The notes under the pieces: generated by a model
Database searches by the model: none
Told to the model about the DNA's origin: nothing
Seen by the model: only the letters and a program-made list of their open reading frames with translations
Position numbers and translations under genes: made by a program
DNA from: Lachnospiraceae bacterium
Lineage (GTDB): Bacteria; Bacillota; Clostridia; Lachnospirales; Lachnospiraceae
Direction of reading: 5' to 3'
Assembly (NCBI GenBank): GCA_021199475.1
Contig: JAJQHZ010000013.1
Coordinates: 1 to 64,000 of the forward strand
Length of the DNA: 64,000 nucleotides
In this document: positions 46,701-55,948 of the stretch, one piece after another
Numbering within the stretch: the first letter of the stretch is position 1
Layout: each line of letters opens with the position of its first letter

Positions 46701-48911
46701 CTATTCCCTTCTTTTCCGCCATACCGCTCCCGCCGCAAGCAAGATTACCACCGCCGCGAGCATCACCGCCAGATAACGTCCGAGCGGTGTCTCGTCGCCG
46801 GTCTGTACGGAGGTCGCCGTTGTCTCGTCTGTGCCGCCGGAGCTGCTGCCGGAGGTCGTGGTGCCGTTTTCTTCGGTTTCATCCGGCTCAAACGTATTCG
46901 TAATCGTTACGGTCTTCTCGGTGTTTGTCTGGGACAGCTTCACGGATTCCTTATCGATGGAAATCGTGAAGTCATGCGCAGAGGTATTCGTCAGCGGAGT
47001 ACCGCTGCTGTCAGTCTCAGCCACGTAATAGGTCGCGCTGGTGCCGGAGCCTGTACCGGCATTCAGCTCAACGGTATAGCTGAAGCTGCTGTTTCCGCCC
47101 ATAGCAAGCTCAATGACGTCGCTTGCCGGCTCGTTAAGCGCGGAATCAGAGAAAACTCTTGCATAGAATGTGTCGTCCGTGTCATAAGCCTCGCTGCCGC
47201 GGATGGTTTTCTTCGTGATGGTCAGGTAGCCGACGTAGTAGTACCCGCTCGGAAGCTCGTAAAATACATTCTTAAACGTAATGGTACCGTCCGCGTTCTT
47301 TTTGGACAGCTTCACCGAGGCCCCATCCGGATAATCCGGCGCGTAGACAACGCCGTCCGACGTCATCCCGCTTGTAAGCACCTCGCCATACTCGTCCGTC
47401 TCCGCAACATAATAGCTCGTTTCGAGATCCAGATGCTCAAATGTCACAGAGCTGCTTCCGGTATTGGTAAATGTAATGGTCTTCACGCCGGAAACACGGG
47501 TCGCGCACGTCTCATCGGAGAACAGCGCGACGTAGAAACTCGCGCTCTCAGCCATCGCCGCAGAACCGTTCTGAAGCTTAAGCTCCTTCGAGACTGTAAG
47601 CGAGCCCTCGTCTGCCGCTGAATCAGAGCTGTCCTTTGCCGTATCCGTCGGAACGGCCGGATCCACCATCGTCACAGTATTCTGCGTGCCTTCCGCCTCA
47701 CTCACGGTAAACATCACATCCGCCGTATATTTGTAGCCGTCCGGCTCAGTCACCTCATCCAGATAATATGTCCCGGCCGGAAGTCCATACAAAATATCCG
47801 TCCCCGCAGTCGTCGTCAGACCATATTTTGCCGTCCCGTCCTCCTTGTGAATCACATTGCCGTCCGCATCCTTGATTACCAGCTTCGCACCGGCCACCGC
47901 CGCACCGGCCTCGTCCACCTTGTTGATGGTCACCTGTGTGCGCGGATTCACTGCCGATACCGTCTGTACATCCCCGGAAGCCGCCGAATAAACGCCGTTT
48001 GCCTCCGCCACCGTACCGGCCGCGCTGATGGTAAACGTCACCACGGCATAGCTGTCTACATAGCCTTCCGGGTTCTCTGTCTCCACCAGACGAAATTCCC
48101 CAGTCGGAAGCCCTGTCACTACCACCTGGCCATATGCACTTGTCTTTAAATCCTTTGCAAATTCCTTCCAGTAATAAAACCCCGTGTCATCCGTCCCGGA
48201 CTCCGCATCCAAAGGCACCTCTGACTCACTGTCCGCATAAACCTTTTGCTGCAGGACAAAGACCGCGCCCTCGATCAAATCCCCGGCGTCGTCCGTTTTG
48301 GTCAGGATCACCGCGCCGCCCGGGAAAGAATACTTCAGCGCAATTGTCACATCATAAATCCAGCCCTGCCCGCTGTCTGCACCGCTGTACGGCAGCGGAA
48401 TCAGCGTCGGCTGTGCCTCCAGATATTCCGTGCCGCCCGTCTGCGCGATCAGGTAAAGCCCCAGAGGAAGACTGTCAAACTTCACCGAGCCGCTCGCATC
48501 CGCAGTGACTGTGCTGATAATATAATTCTGAGCAGAACCACCTGACGTGCTGCCCGCAGAAGCGCTGCCGCCGGAGCTCAGTGTCTCCGCGTAAGCCGCA
48601 AGTGCCTGCGCCGCCGTCTGTGCCTCAGAGGAATTGTTCAGGTCGGAAATCTCCACCCCGCTCTGTGCAAAGATGTCCGTGAAAATAAAGCTGCCATTTT
48701 CATAATCACCCACCTTGTAAAGTGTCAGCTCAATCCCAGACGCGCTATCCGACAGCTGAATCTCCACCTTACCCGTCGTCTGCTCCGCGGACGCATGAAC
48801 CGGCGCCGCCGCCCCGGCAAGCACCAGGACAGAAAGCATCAGAGCAAAAAGCACCAGCATTCCTGCAGAAGCAAACAACGGTTTTAAACGCCAACACACC
48901 TTCCTCTTCAC
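46701..48911 (-). CDS. Sortase-anchored surface protein with SpaA/Cna_B-type domains
   Basis: 736 residues from GTG 48911 (AAAGGAGAGG 7 nt upstream). Signal peptide ending VHASAEQ, then several isopeptide-type Ig domains: an N-terminal pilin-like domain (KVEIQLSDSASGIELTLYKV), SpaA-like units (GAVFVLQQ, GEFRLVETENPEGYV; GAKLVIKD, GTYYLDEVTEPDGY) and two repeats with KELKLQNG and VFYELPSGYYY. The C-terminal sorting signal is SVQTGDETPL, a hydrophobic segment and RKRRE, not LPXTG. It lies 79 bp behind the sortase gene and may be a minor or anchoring pilus subunit. Confidence 0.85.
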   Translation of the reverse strand: MKRKVCWRLKPLFASAGMLVLFALMLSVLVLAGAAAPVHASAEQTTGKVEIQLSDSASGIELTLYKVGDYENGSFIFTDIFAQSGVEISDLNNSSEAQTAAQALAAYAETLSSGGSASAGSTSGGSAQNYIISTVTADASGSVKFDSLPLGLYLIAQTGGTEYLEAQPTLIPLPYSGADSGQGWIYDVTIALKYSFPGGAVILTKTDDAGDLIEGAVFVLQQKVYADSESEVPLDAESGTDDTGFYYWKEFAKDLKTSAYGQVVVTGLPTGEFRLVETENPEGYVDSYAVVTFTISAAGTVAEANGVYSAASGDVQTVSAVNPRTQVTINKVDEAGAAVAGAKLVIKDADGNVIHKEDGTAKYGLTTTAGTDILYGLPAGTYYLDEVTEPDGYKYTADVMFTVSEAEGTQNTVTMVDPAVPTDTAKDSSDSAADEGSLTVSKELKLQNGSAAMAESASFYVALFSDETCATRVSGVKTITFTNTGSSSVTFEHLDLETSYYVAETDEYGEVLTSGMTSDGVVYAPDYPDGASVKLSKKNADGTITFKNVFYELPSGYYYVGYLTITKKTIRGSEAYDTDDTFYARVFSDSALNEPASDVIELAMGGNSSFSYTVELNAGTGSGTSATYYVAETDSSGTPLTNTSAHDFTISIDKESVKLSQTNTEKTVTITNTFEPDETEENGTTTSGSSSGGTDETTATSVQTGDETPLGRYLAVMLAAVVILLAAGAVWRKRRE

Positions 48912-48990
48912 GGCAAAACCTCTCCTTTCCAAAATCCCCCTAATGAATCATCAACCAAATGGCCAAATATCCGCTATCCTTGATGACAGC

Positions 48991-49875
48991 TCATCGTTTA
49001 TTTCTCTTTCTCCTGCGTTCCGGCAGGAACAGGATCAGTAAAACAATAATCATCAGCACAATCCCGACCGCTACCGTCCCGTACCAGAGAATCTTTTCCA
49101 CCGGAATCTTCTGCTTCGTCTCCGTATCCGCCGGTGCCTGAACCGAAACGACCTCCGGAGAAAATTCCACACGGGTACCGCGCACCAGCAGCCGATGCGA
49201 ATTCACGCCGTAAGGTGTGCACGTCAGCAGCGTCACATAATCCTCACCCTCGACAATCCGGATATCGTCCGTCTCGTCCGGAAGCACCACCTTAATCTGA
49301 GCCACCTCATATGCCAGAATCCGGTTCAGCACATGGATGTAAAACATATCGCCCTCTTCCAGCTGGTCCAGATCGGTAAACAGCTTCGCCGCCGGAAGGC
49401 CCGTATGTCCGGAGAGAACCGCATGCGTCGATTCGCCTCCCACCGGAAGCGAGGTCTCCGGCATATGCCCGATGCCCTTTTGCAGGACCTCATCCTCCAC
49501 GCCATGGTAAATCGGCAGATACACGCCAATTTTCGGAATCTCCACATATCCGATTGCGTCCGTCAGGGCAAGCAGACTCTCATAATCCGCCACCGAATCC
49601 GAATCTCCGTTGCCGCTCAACGCAGCGTTGTATTCCGACGCCGCCTCCAGCATCGCATCCAGCTCCGAAGTATCCTGCTCCTCCAGCGCCGAATTGTAGC
49701 TGGCAATCTCCACACTCGCCGTGTATTCACAAATCCAGTTGCTCAGGAGCGGATATCCCATCGTCCCCACTCCCGCTGCCAGTATCAGAAAAATAACCAA
49801 CAGCGGAAGCCTGTCCCGGATCCTGTGATGCCGCTTTTTCTTTGTCTGCGCCTGCCCTGTCTCATTCTCACTCAT
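48991..49875 (-). CDS. Class C sortase (1)
   Basis: 294 residues with membrane segments at both ends, as in pilus-polymerising sortases. Catalytic residues: His in SGHTGLPAAKLF, Cys in VTLLTCTPYG and Arg in NSHRLLVRG. The N-terminal segment before the catalytic core may hold the lid typical of class C. It would join pilin lysines to the cleaved sorting motif. Second of two sortases in a row. Confidence 0.93.
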   Translation of the reverse strand: MSENETGQAQTKKKRHHRIRDRLPLLVIFLILAAGVGTMGYPLLSNWICEYTASVEIASYNSALEEQDTSELDAMLEAASEYNAALSGNGDSDSVADYESLLALTDAIGYVEIPKIGVYLPIYHGVEDEVLQKGIGHMPETSLPVGGESTHAVLSGHTGLPAAKLFTDLDQLEEGDMFYIHVLNRILAYEVAQIKVVLPDETDDIRIVEGEDYVTLLTCTPYGVNSHRLLVRGTRVEFSPEVVSVQAPADTETKQKIPVEKILWYGTVAVGIVLMIIVLLILFLPERRRKRNKR

Positions 49876-50024
49876 CTGTTCCCTGTCCTGTCTGCTCCTG
49901 CCCGATCCGCTTCCGTTCGATCCATCTGCTCCTGTACCCGACTGTTCTGATGAGGGGCGGCCTTCATTCGATCCGCTTATCCAATCCGATTCCGCCCGGC
50001 TCTTCTGTGTTTCATCCGTTTCCG

Positions 50025-50915
50025 TCAGATTCTTTTTTCCGCCTGATCCGTTTTCACTGGGTTTGCTTCCGCCGGATTCACCGGATTCCCCGCATATTTT
50101 TCCTGCATCCTGCGATGATAAATATAAGCAATGATCACAGCCAGAATCGCCGCCAGTACAATCACCGCGATCACCAGCAGCTGCCGCTTCATCGCTGCGG
50201 ACAGGCCCCTCGTCACCGTCTGCGGGCCGACCGACTCATCGTCATCCTCCTCGGGGATGTATTCCGTCCGTTCTCCGCGCACCAGCAGCCGGTGGCTGTT
50301 AATTCCATACGGCGTACAGGTCACTAGCGTCACCAGATCCCGCCCCGGCTCAATCTCCAGCAAAGACGCATCGTCCGGCTCGACCACCTCGACATCCGCC
50401 ACCTCATACGCCAGAATCTCTCCCAGCACATGAATGTAAAACAGATCACCGATCTCCATCTGGTCCAGATTCGAGAGCAGCTCCGCCCCCGGCAGGCCTG
50501 TATGCCCGGAAATCCCGCTGTTCGTATTCTCCCCGCCCACCGGCAGAGATGTATTTTCAATATATCCGCAGCCCTTCTGCAGCACCTCATCCGAAGTCCC
50601 GTAATAGACCGGCAGATACACGCTGATAGACGGAATATCCAGATAGCAGATCACCCCGTCATTCACATTCAGGCACTTATCCTCATCCTCAGCATTCGTC
50701 CCGTAATACAAATGCAGGTTAAACTGCCGCGCCATCTCCAGACGCTCACTCGCGTCCGGCTCCATCGTCTCATCCGCGACCTGCGCCTCATAATCCGCAA
50801 TCGTCACCGACGCCGTATTCAGCGTCACATAATTTCCAATCGAGGGATACAGGATAAACCCAACCCCAATCACAAAGATGAGGAAAATCACCCCCATCGG
50901 ATATAATTTCTTCAT
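50025..50915 (-). CDS. Class C sortase (2)
   Basis: 296 residues, N-terminal membrane segment (VIFLIFVIGVGFILYPSI), catalytic SGHTGLPGAELL, VTLVTCTPYG and NSHRLLVRG, C-terminal membrane segment, then a hydrophilic tail rich in Asn, Pro and Glu. It starts 8 bp after the stop of the Mrr-like nuclease gene. The two sortases are clearly paralogous but diverged, which suggests different substrates. Confidence 0.93.
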   Translation of the reverse strand: MKKLYPMGVIFLIFVIGVGFILYPSIGNYVTLNTASVTIADYEAQVADETMEPDASERLEMARQFNLHLYYGTNAEDEDKCLNVNDGVICYLDIPSISVYLPVYYGTSDEVLQKGCGYIENTSLPVGGENTNSGISGHTGLPGAELLSNLDQMEIGDLFYIHVLGEILAYEVADVEVVEPDDASLLEIEPGRDLVTLVTCTPYGINSHRLLVRGERTEYIPEEDDDESVGPQTVTRGLSAAMKRQLLVIAVIVLAAILAVIIAYIYHRRMQEKYAGNPVNPAEANPVKTDQAEKRI

Positions 50916-50922
50916 AATTTCT

Positions 50923-51834
50923 TCATGATTTCATCCTGCCAGATGTTTGCACCCTTCCAGTCAAAGCAATCTCAATGCGATTCTCATAGCACTTCCATGT
51001 CGTGTTGCAAGGCAGGTAAGTTCCATCCTCTCGAATCAGGCAAGCAGTCCGATATAACCCTGTGACACCGGATAAATAACATCTGCCCGCATCAATCCTC
51101 AGCATTCTTTCCGGCTGCCCGTCAAAACTGACTTTCAGCGATTCACACTCCGTTCCCACGATCTCCAGAACTGCTCCCGGAATCCGCAAAATTCGCGCAC
51201 GGATATCATTTGCTGTAATTTTACTATTCACTTCCAGAAGAACTTGATCCACGCCTGCCGCAACAGCTGCATCCCCATTTCCATTGTCTTCACTTCCGTC
51301 ATCCAGCCGCCCAGAAACATTCGCAGCTGCCGTCAAAGCATCCATTTCCCTTTTGCTAAATACTGGGTCAAAGACAAAGCCAATCCCTTTATCGATACAA
51401 CTTTCTACCAGCTTCTTCCCATCAATCAACACAATGGGGCGGGTTGGAGCTCCCCTTTCAGCAAAAGCTTTCGTATCCCCGGAAAACTTCCCCGTTGTAA
51501 TAAACATCCCTCTGCTTCCAGATGTCATAACGCCTCTGAGTGCTCTGACATCCGCTATTTTATTCGTGACATCCGGATTGCGAAGCTTTGCCTGCACATA
51601 ATATTCCAAAGCATCTGTCCCATTTGAGCCATCTACCCCATATCGAACCGCTTTCAGATCAATGCCTCCATCTCCCGATTTCTTCGTGACAACCACCTCA
51701 TCCAGCCCTAGTTTCTCCAGATACGGTTTCAGAAAATCTTCAAATGCATAACCATTCTCAAAATAATGATAGAACTCATTAACATAAGCAGCCAACTGCT
51801 CGTCCGTCAATTCCCGGATTTTTCCGTCTGTCAT
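50923..51834 (-). CDS. Mrr-like restriction endonuclease domain protein
   Basis: 303 residues. The N-terminal half has the PD-(D/E)XK core of the Mrr_cat family: GDGGIDLKAV and YYVQAKLRNP (Asp and Gln-x-Lys), then RGMFITTGKFSGDTKAFAE and IVLIDGKKLVE. The C-terminal half is unrecognised. Such enzymes cut modified or foreign DNA. It sits unexpectedly inside the pilus locus, between decayed sequence and the sortases, with a start context overlapping the sortase leader. Confidence 0.8.
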   Translation of the reverse strand: MTDGKIRELTDEQLAAYVNEFYHYFENGYAFEDFLKPYLEKLGLDEVVVTKKSGDGGIDLKAVRYGVDGSNGTDALEYYVQAKLRNPDVTNKIADVRALRGVMTSGSRGMFITTGKFSGDTKAFAERGAPTRPIVLIDGKKLVESCIDKGIGFVFDPVFSKREMDALTAAANVSGRLDDGSEDNGNGDAAVAAGVDQVLLEVNSKITANDIRARILRIPGAVLEIVGTECESLKVSFDGQPERMLRIDAGRCYLSGVTGLYRTACLIREDGTYLPCNTTWKCYENRIEIALTGRVQTSGRMKS

Positions 51835-51857
51835 AAATCAGTATCCTCCATGGGCTG

Positions 51858-52313
51858 TCAGGCACTTTCATTTCTTTTACTTTTAAACCAGCCCTCCACT
51901 ATCTCAACACTGACATTCACTGCCTGGGCAATCTGATTCTCATCCATCCCCATCGTGCGAAGATTAAACGCAGTTTCCATTGCTTTCTTCTGTTCTCCTT
52001 CTGCCTTCCCCTGCTCATAAATTCCTTCACTCAAATTGCACATAACATCCATCTCCTCTCTGAATTCCATCTCTGCGGCGATGTGATATTCATTCTCCAA
52101 AATATCGATCCGTTCATTCGGCGTCAGCTGATTAGAAAACAACGCACTCAAAAGCCGATGCAACTCATATTGTTCTCCCCGCTTCGGAAGCTTATTCGGA
52201 ATACCAAGAAGCAGAATGTTTAAAAGATCAAGCTTCCCTTTCCATTTGTGATCGCCCAGGATGGAGTCGTCCGTAAGGTGAACGTAATCCCAAATACACT
52301 CATCCATATTCAT
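51858..52313 (-). pseudogene. C-terminal remnant of an Rpn/PD-(D/E)XK transposase-like protein
   Basis: 151 residues matching only the C-terminal part of Rpn-family proteins: helical segments with RGEQYELHRLLSALFSNQ, and the SEGIYEQGKAEGEQKKA repeat-like stretch before a terminal helix-turn-helix-like segment (MDENQIAQAVNVSVEIVEGW). The N-terminal nuclease core is missing, so the gene is probably truncated. Upstream, no matching frame is seen. Confidence 0.65.
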
Positions 52314-53217
52314 ACAAACCCAGATAGAGTAAACGCGCTTTAAGTCATTGAAGTTCTTTCCTGTAAAGTCACTCTTTGAGCTTTTCTGTCTCCTGACAGG
52401 CAGATATCCTGAACTCTATACTGATAGATTTACTTTATCACAGGATTTTCCCTGCCACAAGTACAAAGTATCCGAATTTCTTCCTGTCATACGGGCATAT
52501 TACCATATAAAAGATTTTATCGCAACATTTTATTTATTATTATTTTATTAAAATAGTTTAATCCTTATATTGTATTTATCAGTTCTAAAAATGCCTCAAT
52601 CTCTTCACAACCCGGGTCTCTACATGTGGTCTGACCCCCGGCCTCTTAGAATCAATCCGCTAATTTTCAAAAAACAGCTTGTAATATCGGAAAATCCGTG
52701 TTATAGTCGAGTTATAAAAAAGTGCTACCCGTACAGCATGACGGTTAGCTCCCTATTGTTTGGTAAATAAAAATAACCGCACTAGTTGGTGGCTAGGCGG
52801 TTATTTTTGTGTCTTGTTGCTACCAATCGTGTAGCCAAGTCCAAATGAGGAATCTCTATATGTAATCAGAGGATCTCAGGGTCTCCGCTTTGCTTCGGTC
52901 GTTGCTAAGCGAGCGCCACTGGCGCTCAGCAACCCTGTTGTCAGGAAAATAACCGCCACTACCGCCTGAGTAGCGCCACCATAATTCTACAATTTAAGCC
53001 ATAATATGTCCACTGTTTCTTTACATAATATATTTTTCTCTATGCATATTTACCATTTTTCACAATGGCACCGAGCACCTGCTTCCACAAGTGCTCAGCA
53101 GATGTTCTAATGCCCTGCCAAATGAAGATTGTTAACCATAATTCGCCCTATACTCATAAAAGTGTCCGGCATCCGTTTTCCATGTCAGGAGGGCCATTAT
53201 ATTCTTATCTTTTCCAA
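52314..53217. other. Gene-poor region with decayed elements
   Basis: About 900 bp without a credible full gene. It contains a promoter-peptide-terminator unit at 52680-52810, a strong hairpin at 52901-52933 (GTTGCT, GAGCGCC with GGCGCTC, AGCAAC), and the 20-mer repeat at 52882-52901 on the minus strand. AAAATAACCGCCACT, an echo of the terminator stem, occurs at about 52946. It looks like a junk yard of former mobile sequences. Confidence 0.6.
52679..52810 (+). other. Promoter, 10-codon reading frame and terminator: possible small-toxin remnant
   Basis: TTGTAA and TATAGT with 17-bp spacing (about 52679-52707) are followed by ATG ACG GTT AGC and a stop after ten codons (MTVSSLLFGK). A bidirectional terminator then pairs AAAAATAACCGC with GCGGTTATTTTT (about 52767-52808). 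Promoter, tiny hydrophobic frame and shared terminator resemble TxpA-like type I toxin units, but the peptide is too short to be active. It could equally be a small RNA. Confidence 0.35.
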
Positions 53218-53916
53218 TCACTTTAAAGTAATTACAACCGATTCCTTCTGTCCGGTTGTATCATTGATTACGGGGATTTCAATAGCAAAACCAGGGCCTC
53301 CTTTAATAGTAACCTTCTTCCCATTTTTTAAAAATTCGAATTTCAACCAGCCCGCTCTTCCATAATACAGGTAATTCTCATAAGGCTCCTCTCCAATCGT
53401 CCAGCCATCTTTGAGCACTACCTTAATCTTCGATTTCTTACCGCTGAATTTCGAGTATTTAAGCGTAACAGATGCCCTTGTTTTAAACTTTGAAGCAGAC
53501 ACGGATACGCTTCCAATTTTAAAAGAAGAAATCGGATTCGTATATTTTTTCACAGTAACCGTTGTCGTATAAGTCGTTCCTTTATACTTGAATGAGACAT
53601 TCGCCTCGCCCGCTTTTTTCGCGATAAGATACAACTGCGTAATGGTTGATCCACCGCCAGTTGTTACGCTTTTGGAAGGCTTCACAATAGACTCATCGCT
53701 GGATTTTAAATTCGTAATTTTCCCATTGATTGTTGTGAACCATTGTTTATTAAAGCTGGTTCCGGTAATATCGCTTTTATCCTTGGCTGAATATTTTGTA
53801 ATCGTAACCGTACTCGGAATATCCAGTGCGGCAGCCGAAGCCGAAGCAGGCAAAATATTAAGCGTGACTACAAGAGCAATCACGAATGATACTAACTTCT
53901 CACAAATTCTTTTCAT
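53218..53916 (-). CDS. Secreted Ig-like protein
   Basis: 232 residues with a signal peptide (MKRICEKLVSFVIALVV, cleavage near SASAAAL). The first half resembles a bacterial Ig-like fold (ITNLKSSDESIVKPSK, GEANVSFKYKGTTYTTTVTV). The second half is beta-rich without a family I know, ending abruptly at VVITLK with no sorting signal. It follows the two pilin genes on the same strand and could be a secreted accessory protein of the surface. Confidence 0.7.
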   Translation of the reverse strand: MKRICEKLVSFVIALVVTLNILPASASAAALDIPSTVTITKYSAKDKSDITGTSFNKQWFTTINGKITNLKSSDESIVKPSKSVTTGGGSTITQLYLIAKKAGEANVSFKYKGTTYTTTVTVKKYTNPISSFKIGSVSVSASKFKTRASVTLKYSKFSGKKSKIKVVLKDGWTIGEEPYENYLYYGRAGWLKFEFLKNGKKVTIKGGPGFAIEIPVINDTTGQKESVVITLK

Positions 53917-53979
53917 TTGAAACCTCCCACCATTCGAACCGTTCCGCCATTTCTAAATGAGCTTCCTATTCGATGCTCG

Positions 53980-54023
53980 GCAAGCCGCACGATGCTGTAT
54001 CACACGGCATCCATGCGGCTTGC
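53980..54023 (-). terminator. Hairpin behind pilin 2
   Basis: GCAAGCCGCA (53980-53989) pairs with TGCGGCTTGC (54014-54023), with GATGC/GCATC inside. No long T-run follows; probable message-end stem. Confidence 0.5.
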
Positions 54024-54153
54024 GGTTGTTATTTACGTTAAGGAGTGCTTAATAAAATCTTCTCTTTCTCTACATGGGCCTGATCCAGAGACTCTGCAGC
54101 TTCTGATTAAAACCCGTTTTGCATTATTCTTTCTTTTTCATCCCGCCAACAGC

Positions 54154-55668
54154 TTACGCCTGTCTTCTCTGCTTCTTCGTGTAAGCGATGAACATGAACG
54201 CCGCAAGGATGACCAGAGCAAGGCCGCCTAAGGTGAAGAGCGTCGTACCAATGCCACCGGTTCCAGGAAGAATAGTTCCCGCCTTGTTCGTAATAGTTTT
54301 TGCCCCTTCGTTACCGCCTATTTTCCAGGTAACCTTATAAGAATCCTTAGTATCACTATTTCCATTCGTTGTTATCTGATCCCCAGATGATTCCAAGGTA
54401 ATAGAACTGCTGGATTCTACAGTCAAGTCTAACAGCAAAGGTGTCGCGTCAATACTATAGCCTGTAGGAGCCACAGTCTCGACTGCATAATAAATTCCCT
54501 CATCCAATCCTGTCAATTTTCCAGAACCATCAGCTCCTGTAGTAATTGTTCCAACAGATATTACATTGATGTTTACACCATCTACTTCAATTGTAGTAGA
54601 ACCGGTTGCTGCTTCATCCAATTTTTTATAAATAGTAAACTGTGCACCGGAAAGTGTTGTGGTTACATCTCCTTCCTTTGCCTTTAAAATCTCGATAACA
54701 CCAGAATACGTGATTACAGAATCTTCTTTCGTGTCAGAGGTAGATCCTGTATCCCAGTTATTTGTATACTTAAGTGTAGCAGAGTTCGGATTACCATCTG
54801 AGCCAATACTAGCAGAATCATTCAATTCAGCGGTTAAAACTACAACAACCGCATCGCCCATATGTGCTTTAATAAATAATCCAGTAAATGAAATAGTGAC
54901 TACTCCATCTTTTTCTTCAACCGAATAGGTATCTGCAGCTTCACTATATGTTGTCCCACCTACTTTCACACTGGTTATTGATCCATAAGTCAAGCCAGAA
55001 GACATGGTATCAGTTATAGTAAATGTCAACTTGTCTGCATTAGCATCACTTGAATAGGTTGGGATAGCTGTGTCAAGTTGATAGGTAATTGTATCTCCAA
55101 CAGCAGCGACGTTTGCATCAACTAATGTATCCGTCGTCCCTTCAAGAATAATCTTTTTGGTAAGGTCAGGGGTTGAATTTTTCAGATTAACTGCCACATC
55201 TTTATCCTCTACATTAATTAAGCAATATTTTGTCGCCGTAGATGGATCAGAATCGTCATGTGCGGTTTCAACAAGGAGATAATATCCCGATGGAACATTT
55301 GAAACACTCCCAGATGTAACACCACTCGCAAACGGACTATCGCTTCCAGTCAAAGCTTTTAATGAAACGGCCAAAGCAGCTGCTTCATCTGTATTACTAC
55401 CATAAGCAACTATCGTTGCCAGTGTCGAATCATTAATTACAGAAGAATAAGCACTATTAACTTTTATATTAGTATAAACTGTTTGGCCATTCAAAGTAGA
55501 AACATCATAAGTAGCAATCTGATATAAGCTGTAAGTGTTCTTCTCTCCACCGTTAATTGTTATTGTGTATTCAGCTGCCATTACCGTCGTCGTCATCGCG
55601 AATACCATAATCGCCGTCATTGCAAGTGCCAGCCATCTTCCGACTGACTTTCTGATATTGTTTTTCAT
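54154..55668 (-). CDS. LPGTG pilin subunit (2), isopeptide fimbrial type
   Basis: 504 residues from ATG 55668. Signal peptide (NIRKSVGRWLALAMTAIMVF, cleavage near TVMAAE), an N-terminal domain with TYSLYQIATYDV, then a D2-type isopeptide domain (TPDLTKKIILEG as candidate pilin lysine region, TITDTMSSGLTYGS). A Cna_B/SpaA domain (GAQFTIYKK, GIYYAVETVAPTGYS with an E-box glutamate) follows, then ILPGTGGIGTTLF, a hydrophobic segment and KKQRRQA. This is the layout of a pilus backbone subunit polymerised by class C sortase. Confidence 0.92.
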   Translation of the reverse strand: MKNNIRKSVGRWLALAMTAIMVFAMTTTVMAAEYTITINGGEKNTYSLYQIATYDVSTLNGQTVYTNIKVNSAYSSVINDSTLATIVAYGSNTDEAAALAVSLKALTGSDSPFASGVTSGSVSNVPSGYYLLVETAHDDSDPSTATKYCLINVEDKDVAVNLKNSTPDLTKKIILEGTTDTLVDANVAAVGDTITYQLDTAIPTYSSDANADKLTFTITDTMSSGLTYGSITSVKVGGTTYSEAADTYSVEEKDGVVTISFTGLFIKAHMGDAVVVVLTAELNDSASIGSDGNPNSATLKYTNNWDTGSTSDTKEDSVITYSGVIEILKAKEGDVTTTLSGAQFTIYKKLDEAATGSTTIEVDGVNINVISVGTITTGADGSGKLTGLDEGIYYAVETVAPTGYSIDATPLLLDLTVESSSSITLESSGDQITTNGNSDTKDSYKVTWKIGGNEGAKTITNKAGTILPGTGGIGTTLFTLGGLALVILAAFMFIAYTKKQRRQA

Positions 55669-55948
55669 GCTCTTTTCCTCGCTTTCAAAATGCCATTTTA
55701 ATAAGTTTTGTTTTCCGTTCGTCCTGTGCCGGTTTCTCACAATGGTACTGTTCAATCGTGTCTGCACGTCAGAAACTTTTATCGCCGACCGTTCCAGTTT
55801 GAATCTTTCGTTCTTCATCTGGTTCGATTGACTTTCGGAAAACAAACCGTTCAATGCCATTTTGCCTCACTCCCGGCCCGGATTAGCGAGCCGGGAAGTG
55901 AACTGTATGAAATGCTTCAGAATCGAGCATTTTGATATAGCATTTTCT

